Positions 57,423 through 64,000 of a stretch of DNA of 64,000 nucleotides are shown here, piece by piece. The notes below the pieces were generated by a model that saw nothing but the letters and a program-made list of their open reading frames with translations, ran no database searches and was not told where the DNA came from. Made by a program: the position numbers and the translations under genes. The stretch comes from Xinfangfangia pollutisoli (GTDB taxonomy: Bacteria; Pseudomonadota; Alphaproteobacteria; Rhodobacterales; Rhodobacteraceae), in contig NZ_JAICBZ010000007.1 of the NCBI RefSeq assembly GCF_020179405.1, positions 1-64,000 on the forward strand, written 5' to 3'. Numbering within the stretch: the stretch's first letter is position 1; each line of letters opens with the position of its first letter.

Positions 57423-58646
57423 ATGTTCAAGCGGCTATTCATCGCCATCATCCTTCTTGGTCTGATCGTGGGGGGGATCGTCTGGTTCAAGTTCTTCCGC
57501 GACGAGATGATCGCGCAGTTCCTGTCCGGCCAGACCCCGCCCCCCGTTCCGGTCACCAGCCATACCGTGGCCCCGGTGGCCTGGGAGCCGGGCATCGACG
57601 CCATCGGCACCGCGCTGTCGGCGCAGGGCGTCGATCTGGCGATCGAAAGCGGCGGCACGGTGACGGCGGTGCTGTTCAAGGGCAATGACAAGGTCACCGC
57701 CGGCCAGCCGCTGGTGCAGATCGACGATGCCGGCCAGCGGGCCGCGCTGGACGCCGCCAAGGCCGCGATGTCGGTGGCCCAGGCCGAAGCGAACCGTGCC
57801 CGCACCCTGACCGAGCGCGGCGTCGGCGCGGTCAACACGCTGGAAAGCGCCGATGCGCAGCTGGAAAGCGCCCGCGCCCAGGTGACCGAGGCGCAGGTTC
57901 TGCTGGACCAGAAACAGCTGGTCGCCCCCTTCGCCGGCGAAATCGGCATCGCCAAGATCGAAGTCGGCCAATATGTCGGCGCCGGCACGGTCGTGGCCAC
58001 GCTGCAGGATCTGTCGCGGATGCGCGTCGATTTCTCGGTGCCGGAACAGCAGATCACCACCCTGGCCCTGGGTGGGCCGGTCACGGTGACCTCGGAAGTC
58101 GGCAGCTTCTCGGCCACCGGCCGGATCATCGCCATCGAGCCGCAGATCGACGCCAATTCGCGTCTGGTCTCGGTCCGGGCCGAAGTCGACAACCCCGGCG
58201 GCGTGGTCTATCCCGGCCAGTTCCTGCGCGTGCGCATCGGGCTGCCGCGGGAAGAGGGCATCATCGCGGTGCCGCAAAGCGCCGTCAGCTCGACCCTTTA
58301 CGGCGACAGCATCTATGTGATCCGCAAGGGCGAAGCCGACGCGACGACGGTCGAGCAGGTCTTCGTCACGCTGGGTCGCCGCTCGGGCGGGCTGATCGAG
58401 GTGAAGGACGGGCTGAAGGAAGGTGACCTGATCGTCACTTCGGGTCAGAACCGCCTGACCTCGGGCGCGAAGGTGCAGGTCGACAATACCGTGCCGGTGA
58501 CGGCCGAGGCCGAGCCCGGCACCGAGGCGCCGAAGGCGGAGGCCCCCGCAACCGAGGCACCGGCAACCGAGGCCCCCGAAACCGAGGCTCCGGCCAGCGA
58601 AACCCCGGCACCTCAGGGCGAAGCCGCCCCCAAAGCCAGCGAATAA
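57423..58646 (+). CDS. RND efflux periplasmic adaptor subunit (second system)
   Basis: A 407-residue adaptor anchored by an N-terminal helix (LFIAIILLGLIVGGIVWFKFF). GGTVTAVLFKGNDKVTAGQPLVQID starts the lipoyl domain, followed by the hairpin (LDAAKAAMSVAQAEANRARTLTERGVGAVNTLESADAQLESARAQV) and QLVAPFAGEIGIAKIEVGQYVGAG. The last 45 residues are a low-complexity tail of E-A-P-A-T repeats, probably disordered in the periplasm. It is cotranscribed with the RND gene 10 bases downstream. No TolC-type gene is nearby. Confidence 0.92.
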   Translation: MFKRLFIAIILLGLIVGGIVWFKFFRDEMIAQFLSGQTPPPVPVTSHTVAPVAWEPGIDAIGTALSAQGVDLAIESGGTVTAVLFKGNDKVTAGQPLVQIDDAGQRAALDAAKAAMSVAQAEANRARTLTERGVGAVNTLESADAQLESARAQVTEAQVLLDQKQLVAPFAGEIGIAKIEVGQYVGAGTVVATLQDLSRMRVDFSVPEQQITTLALGGPVTVTSEVGSFSATGRIIAIEPQIDANSRLVSVRAEVDNPGGVVYPGQFLRVRIGLPREEGIIAVPQSAVSSTLYGDSIYVIRKGEADATTVEQVFVTLGRRSGGLIEVKDGLKEGDLIVTSGQNRLTSGAKVQVDNTVPVTAEAEPGTEAPKAEAPATEAPATEAPETEAPASETPAPQGEAAPKASE

Positions 58647-58656
58647 GGGCGAAACG

Positions 58657-61600
58657 ATGGGTTTTTCCGAAATCTTCATCCGCCGGCCGGTGCTTTCGAC
58701 GGTTCTTGCCGCTCTGATCCTGTTCCTGGGTCTGGCCTCGGTGGTGAACCTGCCGGTGCGGCAATATCCCGAAGTCGATGAATCGGTGATCACGATCACG
58801 ACCGTCTATGCCGGCGCCTCGGCCGATCTGATCCAGGGCTTCATCACCTCGCCCATCGCCTCGGCCGTCTCGACGACCGAGAACATCGACTATGTCACCT
58901 CGGCCTCGCGGCAATCCGCCTCGGTGGTGACGGTGCAGATGAAACTGGGCGCCGATCCCGACACCGCGCTGACCGAGGTCATGTCCAAGGTCCAGCAGGT
59001 GCGCGGGCAGCTGCCCTCGGAGGCCGACGATCCGGTGATCGTCAAGGGCACCGGCATGACCTTCGCGCTGATGTATCTGGCGGTGCAGAACCCCAATATG
59101 ACGCCCGAACAGCTGACCGAATATCTGGAACGCGTAGTGACGCCGCGGGTGACGAATATCGACGGCGTGGCGCAGATGGAAATCCTGGGCGGGGCCGAAT
59201 ATGCGATGCGGATCTGGCTGGATCCCCTGCAGATGGCGGCGCGCGGGGTGACCGCTTCGGAAGTGCTGACGGCGATCCGCGCGTCGAACTTTCTGGCGGC
59301 GCCGGGCGAGACCGAGAACGCCTATTTCCTGTACCGGCTGACGCTGGATTCCACGGTGCAAAGCGCCGATGCCTTCGGTGCCCTGCCGCTGGCGGAAGGC
59401 GCCAATGGCGTGGTGCGGCTGCGCGACGTGGCGAAGATCGAACTGGCCTCGGGCGCGTCCGATGCAATCGTGACCTTCAGCGGCGAGCCGGGCACCTTCA
59501 TCGGCATCATCCCCGCGCCGGGCGAGAATCAGCTGGACGTGGCGACCAATGTGCTTGAGGCGCTGCCGGCGCTGGAAAAGACCCTGCCCCAGGGCATGAC
59601 GATCAAGCTGGTCTACGATTCGACCGAGACGATCTCGGCCTCGATTGCGGAAGTGTTCAAGACCATCGGCGAGGCCGTGGCCATCGTGGTCGTGGTGATC
59701 CTGCTGTTCCTGGGCTCGTTCCGGTCGGTGGTGATGCCCATCGTGACGATCCCGCTGTCGCTGATCGGCGTCTGCGCGGTGATGCTGATGCTGGGCTATT
59801 CGATCAACCTTCTGACGCTTCTGGCCATGGTTCTGGCCATCGGCCTGGTGGTGGACGACGCCATCGTGGTGGTCGAAAACATCCACCGCCACATCGACGA
59901 GGGCCAGAAGCCCGCCCTGGCTGCCATTCGCGGCATGCAGGAAATCACCGGCCCGGTCATCGCGATGACCATCACCTTGGCCGCGGTGCTGGCGCCCCTG
60001 GCCTTTACCGGCGGCCTGACCGGATCGCTGTTCACCGAATTCGCCCTGACGCTGGCGGGCTCGGTGGTGATTTCGGGTCTGGTGGCGCTGACGATCACCC
60101 CCACCATGTCGGCGCGGCTTTTGAACCATGACGGCGAAGGCCGGTTCCAGAGGATCGTCGACCGGACGCTGGGCGGGCTGGCCAACTGGTACGAGCGGCG
60201 GGTGTCGTCCTCGCTGGACTATCGGCCGGTGACGCTGCTGATGGTCGTGGCGCTGCTGGGCGCCACGGGCTTCATGTTCGTCAACACCTCGTCGGAACTG
60301 GCCCCGGAAGAGGATCAGGGCGCGCTGTTCGCCATTCTCTACGGGCCGCGCTATGCGACGCTGGATTACACCGACGCCTTCACCCAGGAAATCGGCAAGC
60401 GCACCGCCGATATCGAGGAAGTGAAAACCTCGTTCTCGGTGGCCGGGATGGGCGGGGCCGACAATACCGGCTTCTACATCTGGTCGCTGAAGGACTGGGC
60501 CGACCGCAGCCGCAGCCAGGCCGCGATCCAGGCCGAAATCCAGGGCACGCTGTCGACCTCGCCCGGGCTGGAAGGCTATGTCTTCGCGCCGCCCACCCTG
60601 CCGGGCACCGGCGGCGGGCTGCCGGTCTCGATGGTGATCCAGTCGATCCACTCGCCCGACCGGGTCTTCGAAGTGGCCGAAGAGCTGCGGATGAAGGCGA
60701 TGCAATCGGGCAAGTTCATCGTGGTGCAGAACAGCCTGTCCTTCGACGCGCCGCAGGTGAAGATCACCATCGACCGCGACCGCGCCGCCCAGCTGGGCGT
60801 GTCGGTGGCGGAAATCGGCAGCACGCTGGGCCTTCTGGTCGGCGGCGGCTCGGTCGCGCAGTTCGACCGCGACTCGAACAGCTACGACATCATCACCCAG
60901 GTGCCGAAAGAGTGGCGCGACAATCCCGAAAAACTGTCGCAGTTCTTCGTGCGGTCGTCTTCGGGCCAGATGGTGCCGCTGTCTTCGGTGGTCAGCATGG
61001 TGCCGGGCGTTACCGCGGCCTCGGTCGAGCAGTTCAACCAGCTGAACTCGGCCACGCTGTCGGCGATGCCGATGATCGGCCTGTCCTCGGGCGTGGCGCT
61101 GGCCGAGCTGGAGCGGATCGCCGCCGAAGTGCTGCCGGACGGGTTCTTCCTGGATTATTCCGGCCAGTCGCGGCTGGAAAAGACCGAAGGCAACACGATC
61201 CTTCTGGCCTTCGGGGCGGCGCTGGTGGTGATTTACCTTGTGCTGGCGGCGCAGTTCGAAAGCTTCCGCGACCCGTTCATCATCATGATGTCGGTGCCGC
61301 TGTCGATCTTCGGCGCCGTGCTGCCCTTGTATTTCGGCGCCTCGACGCTGAACATCTACACCCAGGTCGGTCTGATCACCCTGATCGGTCTGATCACCAA
61401 GCACGGCATCCTGATGGTGGAATTCGCCAATCAGCAGCGCGAGGAACACGGGCTGGGCCGCAAGGCCGCCATCGTGGCCGCGGCGAAAACCCGGCTGCGG
61501 CCGATCCTGATGACCACCGCCGCCATGGCGCTGGCCGTGGTGCCGCTGATCCTGGCCGAAGGCGCCGGCGCCGCCGCGCGGCAGGCCATGGGTCTGGTGA

Positions 61601-61734
61601 TCTTCACCGGGCTGATGATCGGCACCTTCTTCACGCTGTTCGTGGTGCCGATGTTCTACACGCTGATCTCGCGGTCGGATGCGTCGTTCCTGACCCATCG
61701 CAAGGCGGTTGAGAAAGAGTTCAGCCCGACCTGA
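58657..61734 (+). CDS. RND-family efflux pump, inner-membrane subunit (second system)
   Basis: A 1025-residue HAE1-type exporter. It begins MGFSEIFIRRPVLSTVLAAL; helix 4 carries AIGLVVDDAIVVVENIHRHI with the two proton-relay Asp residues, and the second half ends with LITLIGLITKHGILMVEFAN. The IRRPVLSTVLAAL start and lack of the usual AcrB 'FFIxRPIF' motif place it with the MexW/MexI-like branch. The substrate is unknown; such pumps carry drugs or signal molecules. It shares no clear sequence features with the first system beyond family motifs. Confidence 0.95.
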   Translation: MGFSEIFIRRPVLSTVLAALILFLGLASVVNLPVRQYPEVDESVITITTVYAGASADLIQGFITSPIASAVSTTENIDYVTSASRQSASVVTVQMKLGADPDTALTEVMSKVQQVRGQLPSEADDPVIVKGTGMTFALMYLAVQNPNMTPEQLTEYLERVVTPRVTNIDGVAQMEILGGAEYAMRIWLDPLQMAARGVTASEVLTAIRASNFLAAPGETENAYFLYRLTLDSTVQSADAFGALPLAEGANGVVRLRDVAKIELASGASDAIVTFSGEPGTFIGIIPAPGENQLDVATNVLEALPALEKTLPQGMTIKLVYDSTETISASIAEVFKTIGEAVAIVVVVILLFLGSFRSVVMPIVTIPLSLIGVCAVMLMLGYSINLLTLLAMVLAIGLVVDDAIVVVENIHRHIDEGQKPALAAIRGMQEITGPVIAMTITLAAVLAPLAFTGGLTGSLFTEFALTLAGSVVISGLVALTITPTMSARLLNHDGEGRFQRIVDRTLGGLANWYERRVSSSLDYRPVTLLMVVALLGATGFMFVNTSSELAPEEDQGALFAILYGPRYATLDYTDAFTQEIGKRTADIEEVKTSFSVAGMGGADNTGFYIWSLKDWADRSRSQAAIQAEIQGTLSTSPGLEGYVFAPPTLPGTGGGLPVSMVIQSIHSPDRVFEVAEELRMKAMQSGKFIVVQNSLSFDAPQVKITIDRDRAAQLGVSVAEIGSTLGLLVGGGSVAQFDRDSNSYDIITQVPKEWRDNPEKLSQFFVRSSSGQMVPLSSVVSMVPGVTAASVEQFNQLNSATLSAMPMIGLSSGVALAELERIAAEVLPDGFFLDYSGQSRLEKTEGNTILLAFGAALVVIYLVLAAQFESFRDPFIIMMSVPLSIFGAVLPLYFGASTLNIYTQVGLITLIGLITKHGILMVEFANQQREEHGLGRKAAIVAAAKTRLRPILMTTAAMALAVVPLILAEGAGAAARQAMGLVIFTGLMIGTFFTLFVVPMFYTLISRSDASFLTHRKAVEKEFSPT

Positions 61735-61774
61735 CCGCCGGTCGCAATTATCGCCTCGGGGCGCCTGCCCCCTG

Positions 61775-61802
61775 CCAGCCGCATCCGAAAGGGTGCGGCT
61801 GG
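61775..61802 (+). terminator. possible terminator after the second RND gene
   Basis: CCAGCCGCA / TGCGGCTGG forms a perfect 9-base-pair stem with a ten-base loop, 40 bases after the stop. Only TGCCGTTTCGG follows, so the T-tract is poor. It lies between convergent genes. Confidence 0.45.
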
Positions 61803-61856
61803 TGCCGTTTCGGGGCGCGCGCACGCAGGCGGGCCATGGGCAAGGCCGGCGGAGCC

Positions 61857-62351
61857 CTAGCGCTGTTCGTCCTGCACGAAACGGGCGACCGCCGCCTTGT
61901 TCTGCGGATCGATCAGCCTGTCGCCATCCGCCACCAGATCCTGCAGCGTCTGGCCCTGCAGCGCGCTGCGCCAGGCCTGTTCGGCCGCCAGCATCCGGGT
62001 CTTGATGAAGCAATCGGTCTTGTAGACGCAGGGCTCTTTCGCCTTGCCGGGCCCCCGCCTGCGGATCTCGCGGCAGGTGAAGGCGGGTTCGGTCCCGTCA
62101 ATCGCCGCGACAATGTCGAGAAGGCTGATCGCCGCCGGCGCCCGGGCCAGCCGATAGCCGCCGCGCGGGCCCGGCACCGCCTCGATCACCCCGGCCTCGG
62201 CCAGCGCCCGCAGATGCTTGAGCAGGTAGGAGTCGGACAGGCCATGCAGCGCCGCCAGGCTTTTGCCCGTCAGCACCCGGCCCGGCGGCAGCCCCGCCAG
62301 CACCAGCGCGCAATGCAGCGCCGCCTCGACCCCGTCGCTCATCCTGCGCAT
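61857..62351 (-). CDS. Rrf2-family transcriptional regulator with three cysteines
   Basis: A 164-residue Rrf2 regulator. The winged helix has GKSLAALHGLSDSYLLKHLRALAEAGVIEAVPGPRGGYRLAR, and Cys93, Cys108 and Cys114 (C-x14-C-x5-C) lie in the loop where IscR/NsrR/RirA bind an iron-sulphur cluster, so redox or NO sensing is likely. The ATG at 62351 (MRRMSDGVEA) follows GGAGG; a longer frame to 62396 would run into the operator. It is divergent from the AhpD-like gene, with a palindrome between that it probably binds. Confidence 0.87.
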   Translation of the reverse strand: MRRMSDGVEAALHCALVLAGLPPGRVLTGKSLAALHGLSDSYLLKHLRALAEAGVIEAVPGPRGGYRLARAPAAISLLDIVAAIDGTEPAFTCREIRRRGPGKAKEPCVYKTDCFIKTRMLAAEQAWRSALQGQTLQDLVADGDRLIDPQNKAAVARFVQDEQR

Positions 62352-62391
62352 CGCGCCCTCCACCTGACCCAACCGGGGCTTGCGCCGCCCA

Positions 62392-62416
62392 ATCATGGAT
62401 ATATCCTATCCACGAT
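62392..62416. promoter_or_regulatory. palindromic operator between the Rrf2 and AhpD-like genes
   Basis: TGGATA-TATCC-TATCCA (62396-62412), extended by outer ATC and GAT, forms a 25-base palindrome in the 98-base divergent promoter region. Its place and AT-rich centre fit an Rrf2-type operator that would control both genes. Confidence 0.65.
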
Positions 62417-62449
62417 TCGGGGCAAGCCGCCCCGGCACAGGAGACGATC

Positions 62450-62890
62450 ATGACCGCCAGACTGAACATCGCCGCCCTTGCGCCCGATCTGTACAAGGCG
62501 GTGCGCGCGCTGGACGGGGCGGTGGGCAAATCGGGGCTGGAGCCGCGCCTGCAGCATCTGGTGAAGCTGCGCGCCTCGCAGATCAACGGCTGCGCCTATT
62601 GCGTGGATCTGCATGTGAAAGAGGCGCTGGCGCAGGGGATCGACGCGCAGACCCTGCATCTGGTCGCGGTCTGGCGGGAATCGCCCCTGTTCGACACCCG
62701 CGACCGCGCGGCGCTGGACTGGACGGAAAGCGTGACGTTGCTGGCCCAGACCGGCATCCCCGATGGCGATTATGATCGGGCGCGGCAGGTGTTTTCGGAA
62801 GCGGAAATCGCCCGGCTGACCATCGCCATCGGCACGATCAACATCTGGAACCGCATCGCCGTCAGCGCCCGGATGCAGCATCCGGTCTGA
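62450..62890 (+). CDS. carboxymuconolactone decarboxylase/AhpD-like protein
   Basis: A 146-residue AhpD-fold protein. QHLVKLRASQINGCAYCVDLHVKEA has the redox pair Cys48-x-x-Cys51 and the following His, as in alkylhydroperoxidase AhpD, so peroxidase or thiol activity is expected rather than decarboxylation. AGGAGA precedes the ATG. It lies between the Rrf2 regulator and the ABM - ECF41 genes. Such genes are the usual neighbours of ECF41 sigma factors, which suggests they belong to one response. Confidence 0.9.
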   Translation: MTARLNIAALAPDLYKAVRALDGAVGKSGLEPRLQHLVKLRASQINGCAYCVDLHVKEALAQGIDAQTLHLVAVWRESPLFDTRDRAALDWTESVTLLAQTGIPDGDYDRARQVFSEAEIARLTIAIGTINIWNRIAVSARMQHPV

Positions 62891-62918
62891 CGGGCGGGCC
62901 GGTTTTTTCGCGCCGCGA

Positions 62919-62945
62919 TGTCACATTTGGCGCGCCCGTCTTGTC
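62919..62945 (+). promoter_or_regulatory. candidate ECF41-dependent promoter before the ABM gene
   Basis: TGTCACA (62919-62925) is the -35 motif known for ECF41 sigma factors. TGTC follows after 16 bases (62942-62945) as -10; CGTC, the canonical -10, occurs at 62937-62940 but with only 11 bases between. The ABM start is 36 bases on, with AAGGAG between. Confidence 0.55.
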
Positions 62946-62980
62946 ATCCCTTTCGTAGCCCGCATTCGAAGGAGACAGAC

Positions 62981-63355
62981 ATGCCCGGCCCCACCCCCAC
63001 CACCGCGCCCGCGCCCGCCCCTGCCACTGCCACTGCCGCGATCAATGCGCAGCAGCCCTGCCTGACGCTGATCAATGTCTACGAGGTCGACCCGGACCGG
63101 CAGGCCGATCTGGCCGATGCGCTTGCGCGCGCGACCGAAACCGGCATCCGCGATCAGCCGGGCTTCCTGTCGGTCAGCATCCACAGCAGCCTGGATGGGA
63201 CGAAGGTGGTGAATTACGCGCAATGGGCCAGCAAGGCCGATCTGGACGCGTTCCTGCAAAGGCCCGAAACCCAGGCGCAGCTGCGGGCCTTTGCAGGGCT
63301 TGCGAAATCGGTCGCGCCCAGCCTTTACCGGGTCAATACTGTGCACACCGTCTGA
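62981..63355 (+). CDS. ABM-domain monooxygenase-like protein
   Basis: A 124-residue protein. The first 22 residues are a Pro/Thr/Ala-rich tail (TPTTAPAPAPATATAA), then an antibiotic-biosynthesis monooxygenase fold: LTLINVYEVDPDRQADLADALARATE, GFLSVSIHSSLDGTKVVNYAQWASKADLDAFL. Small ABM proteins degrade quinones, haem or reactive compounds; here the substrate is unknown. AAGGAGA precedes the ATG at 62981. It is followed after 27 bases by the ECF41 gene, so the two are probably cotranscribed, and behind a candidate ECF41 promoter. Confidence 0.82.
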   Translation: MPGPTPTTAPAPAPATATAAINAQQPCLTLINVYEVDPDRQADLADALARATETGIRDQPGFLSVSIHSSLDGTKVVNYAQWASKADLDAFLQRPETQAQLRAFAGLAKSVAPSLYRVNTVHTV

Positions 63356-63382
63356 TCCCCTCTGACCCCGGACCCCGCGCAG

Positions 63383-64000
63383 ATGAGCGATCCGCACCCC
63401 GACCCCGCGTTTTCCGCGAACCGGCCCCGGCTGGTCCGGCTGGCCTATCGCATGCTGGGCTCGGTCGCGGATGCCGAGGACATCGTGCAGGATGCCTATC
63501 TGCGCTGGCTGGCCACCGACCGCGCTTCGGTGCGCCAGCCGGCGGCCTTCCTGCGCACCATCGTGACCCGGCTTTGCCTGAACGCGCTGAAATCGGCCCG
63601 GCACCGACGCGAAACCTATATCGGGCCATGGCTGCCCGAGCCGCTTGTCGATGCCGATACGCCCGAGCCGGCCGACGACATCACCCTGCCGCTGATGATC
63701 GCGCTGGAGCGGCTGTCGCCGCTGGAGCGGGCGGCCTTCCTGCTGCACGACGTCTTCGGGCTGGGCTTTGACGAGGTGGCCAAGGCCATCGACCGCGACG
63801 CCGCGGCCTGCCGCAAGCTGGCCAGCCGGGCGCGCGACCATATCCGCGCCGCCCGCCCGCGCTTTCCGGTCACCCGGGAACAGGGGCTGGAAATCGCCAC
63901 CGCCTTCTACACCGCCTCGCGCAGCGGCGACATGCAGGGGTTGCGCGCGCTTCTTGCCCAGGATGTCACCGCAAGCAGCGATGGCGGCGGCAAGGTGCCT
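63383..64000 (+). CDS. ECF41-type sigma factor (partial, cut by window end)
   Basis: The first 206 residues of an extracytoplasmic-function sigma factor. Sigma2 has LVRLAYRMLGSVADAEDIVQDAYLRWL, sigma4 has LSPLERAAFLLHDVFGLGFDEVAKAIDRDAAACRKLASRAR. Both ECF41 marks are present: WLPEP (83-87) in the linker between the domains and DGGGK (200-204) in the SnoaL-like C-terminal extension. In ECF41 this extension replaces an anti-sigma factor. The frame is open to base 64000 so the C-terminal part and the usual NPDKL motif lie beyond. It is cotranscribed with the ABM gene. Confidence 0.92.
   Translation, partial: MSDPHPDPAFSANRPRLVRLAYRMLGSVADAEDIVQDAYLRWLATDRASVRQPAAFLRTIVTRLCLNALKSARHRRETYIGPWLPEPLVDADTPEPADDITLPLMIALERLSPLERAAFLLHDVFGLGFDEVAKAIDRDAAACRKLASRARDHIRAARPRFPVTREQGLEIATAFYTASRSGDMQGLRALLAQDVTASSDGGGKVP

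Noticed and set aside
58435-62013. A 1192-residue minus-strand open frame
   Set aside because: It lies antisense to the RND gene at 58657-61734. Its His/Arg/Gln-rich composition is typical of a shadow frame in high-G+C DNA, and the plus strand carries clear family motifs.
1-64000. tRNA, rRNA, CRISPR arrays, prophage or insertion sequences
   Set aside because: No tRNA- or rRNA-like stretch, no regularly spaced repeats and no transposase, integrase or phage protein was seen on either strand.

Overview
The window is high-G+C chromosomal DNA from an alphaproteobacterium, almost certainly of the family Rhodobacteraceae (Rhodobacter/Paracoccus relatives); I cannot fix the genus. The evidence is a SAM/SAH riboswitch in front of metK (a class known from Rhodobacterales), the division regulator MipZ, paired b and b' ATP synthase subunits, two key enzymes of the ethylmalonyl-CoA pathway (ccr, ecm), a Cys-free ribosomal protein L31, Hint_2 and DUF6455 proteins, and a short dispersed repeat around a GATATTT core. 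No rRNA, tRNA, CRISPR array, insertion sequence or integrase is visible, so this is mostly core genome with a few accessory patches.

Layout. 1-6.0 kb: end of lnt, riboswitch-controlled metK, a Hint-domain protein, an LpxR-like lipid A deacylase, YqgE and a DsbD-N-like periplasmic protein. 6.0-12.1 kb: a minus-strand urea ABC transporter operon urtABCDE, with an in-frame repeat insertion at the start of urtC. 12.1-20.2 kb: two methyltransferase-like proteins, an aminoglycoside/choline kinase-like protein, a periplasmic 5'-nucleotidase, DUF952 with pyrD, and a RecD-like helicase with a stand-alone RAM domain. 20.3-25.2 kb: ccr, a PlsB-like acyltransferase and ecm. 25.3-34.2 kb: deoD, a LysR regulator divergent from an SHMT-like enzyme plus aldo/keto reductase, adenosine kinase with nth, an Ada-like alkyltransferase, an OmpA-family lipoprotein and a FadR-type regulator.

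34.3-36.9 kb is the ATP synthase F0 operon atpI-B-E-F'-F behind a well-formed promoter. 37.1-40.8 kb holds an ArsR regulator, malonyl-CoA synthetase, mipZ and a small exported protein. 40.8-48.3 kb is the translation and secretion cluster ffh - three GNAT acetyltransferases - chorismate mutase - rpsP - small membrane protein - rimM - membrane protein - Cys4 protein - trmD - rplS - rpmE, all on the minus strand. 48.6-61.7 kb contains a LysR regulator, a methyltransferase, two RND efflux systems (one with a DUF2892 gene and a palindromic operator) and a phenylacetate-CoA ligase. 61.9-64.0 kb is a stress-type module: an Rrf2 regulator with three cysteines, a CxxC carboxymuconolactone decarboxylase, an ABM monooxygenase and an ECF41 sigma factor cut by the window end.

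How the genes work together: Urt imports urea for nitrogen; Ccr and Ecm belong to the acetyl-CoA assimilation route; nucleotidase, DeoD, adenosine kinase and PyrD cover nucleotide salvage and synthesis. The least described elements are the ECF41 module with a matching candidate promoter, the Cys4 protein beside trmD, the three translationally coupled acetyltransferases behind ffh, and the dispersed repeat that has entered the reading frames of urtC and the arsR-type gene.
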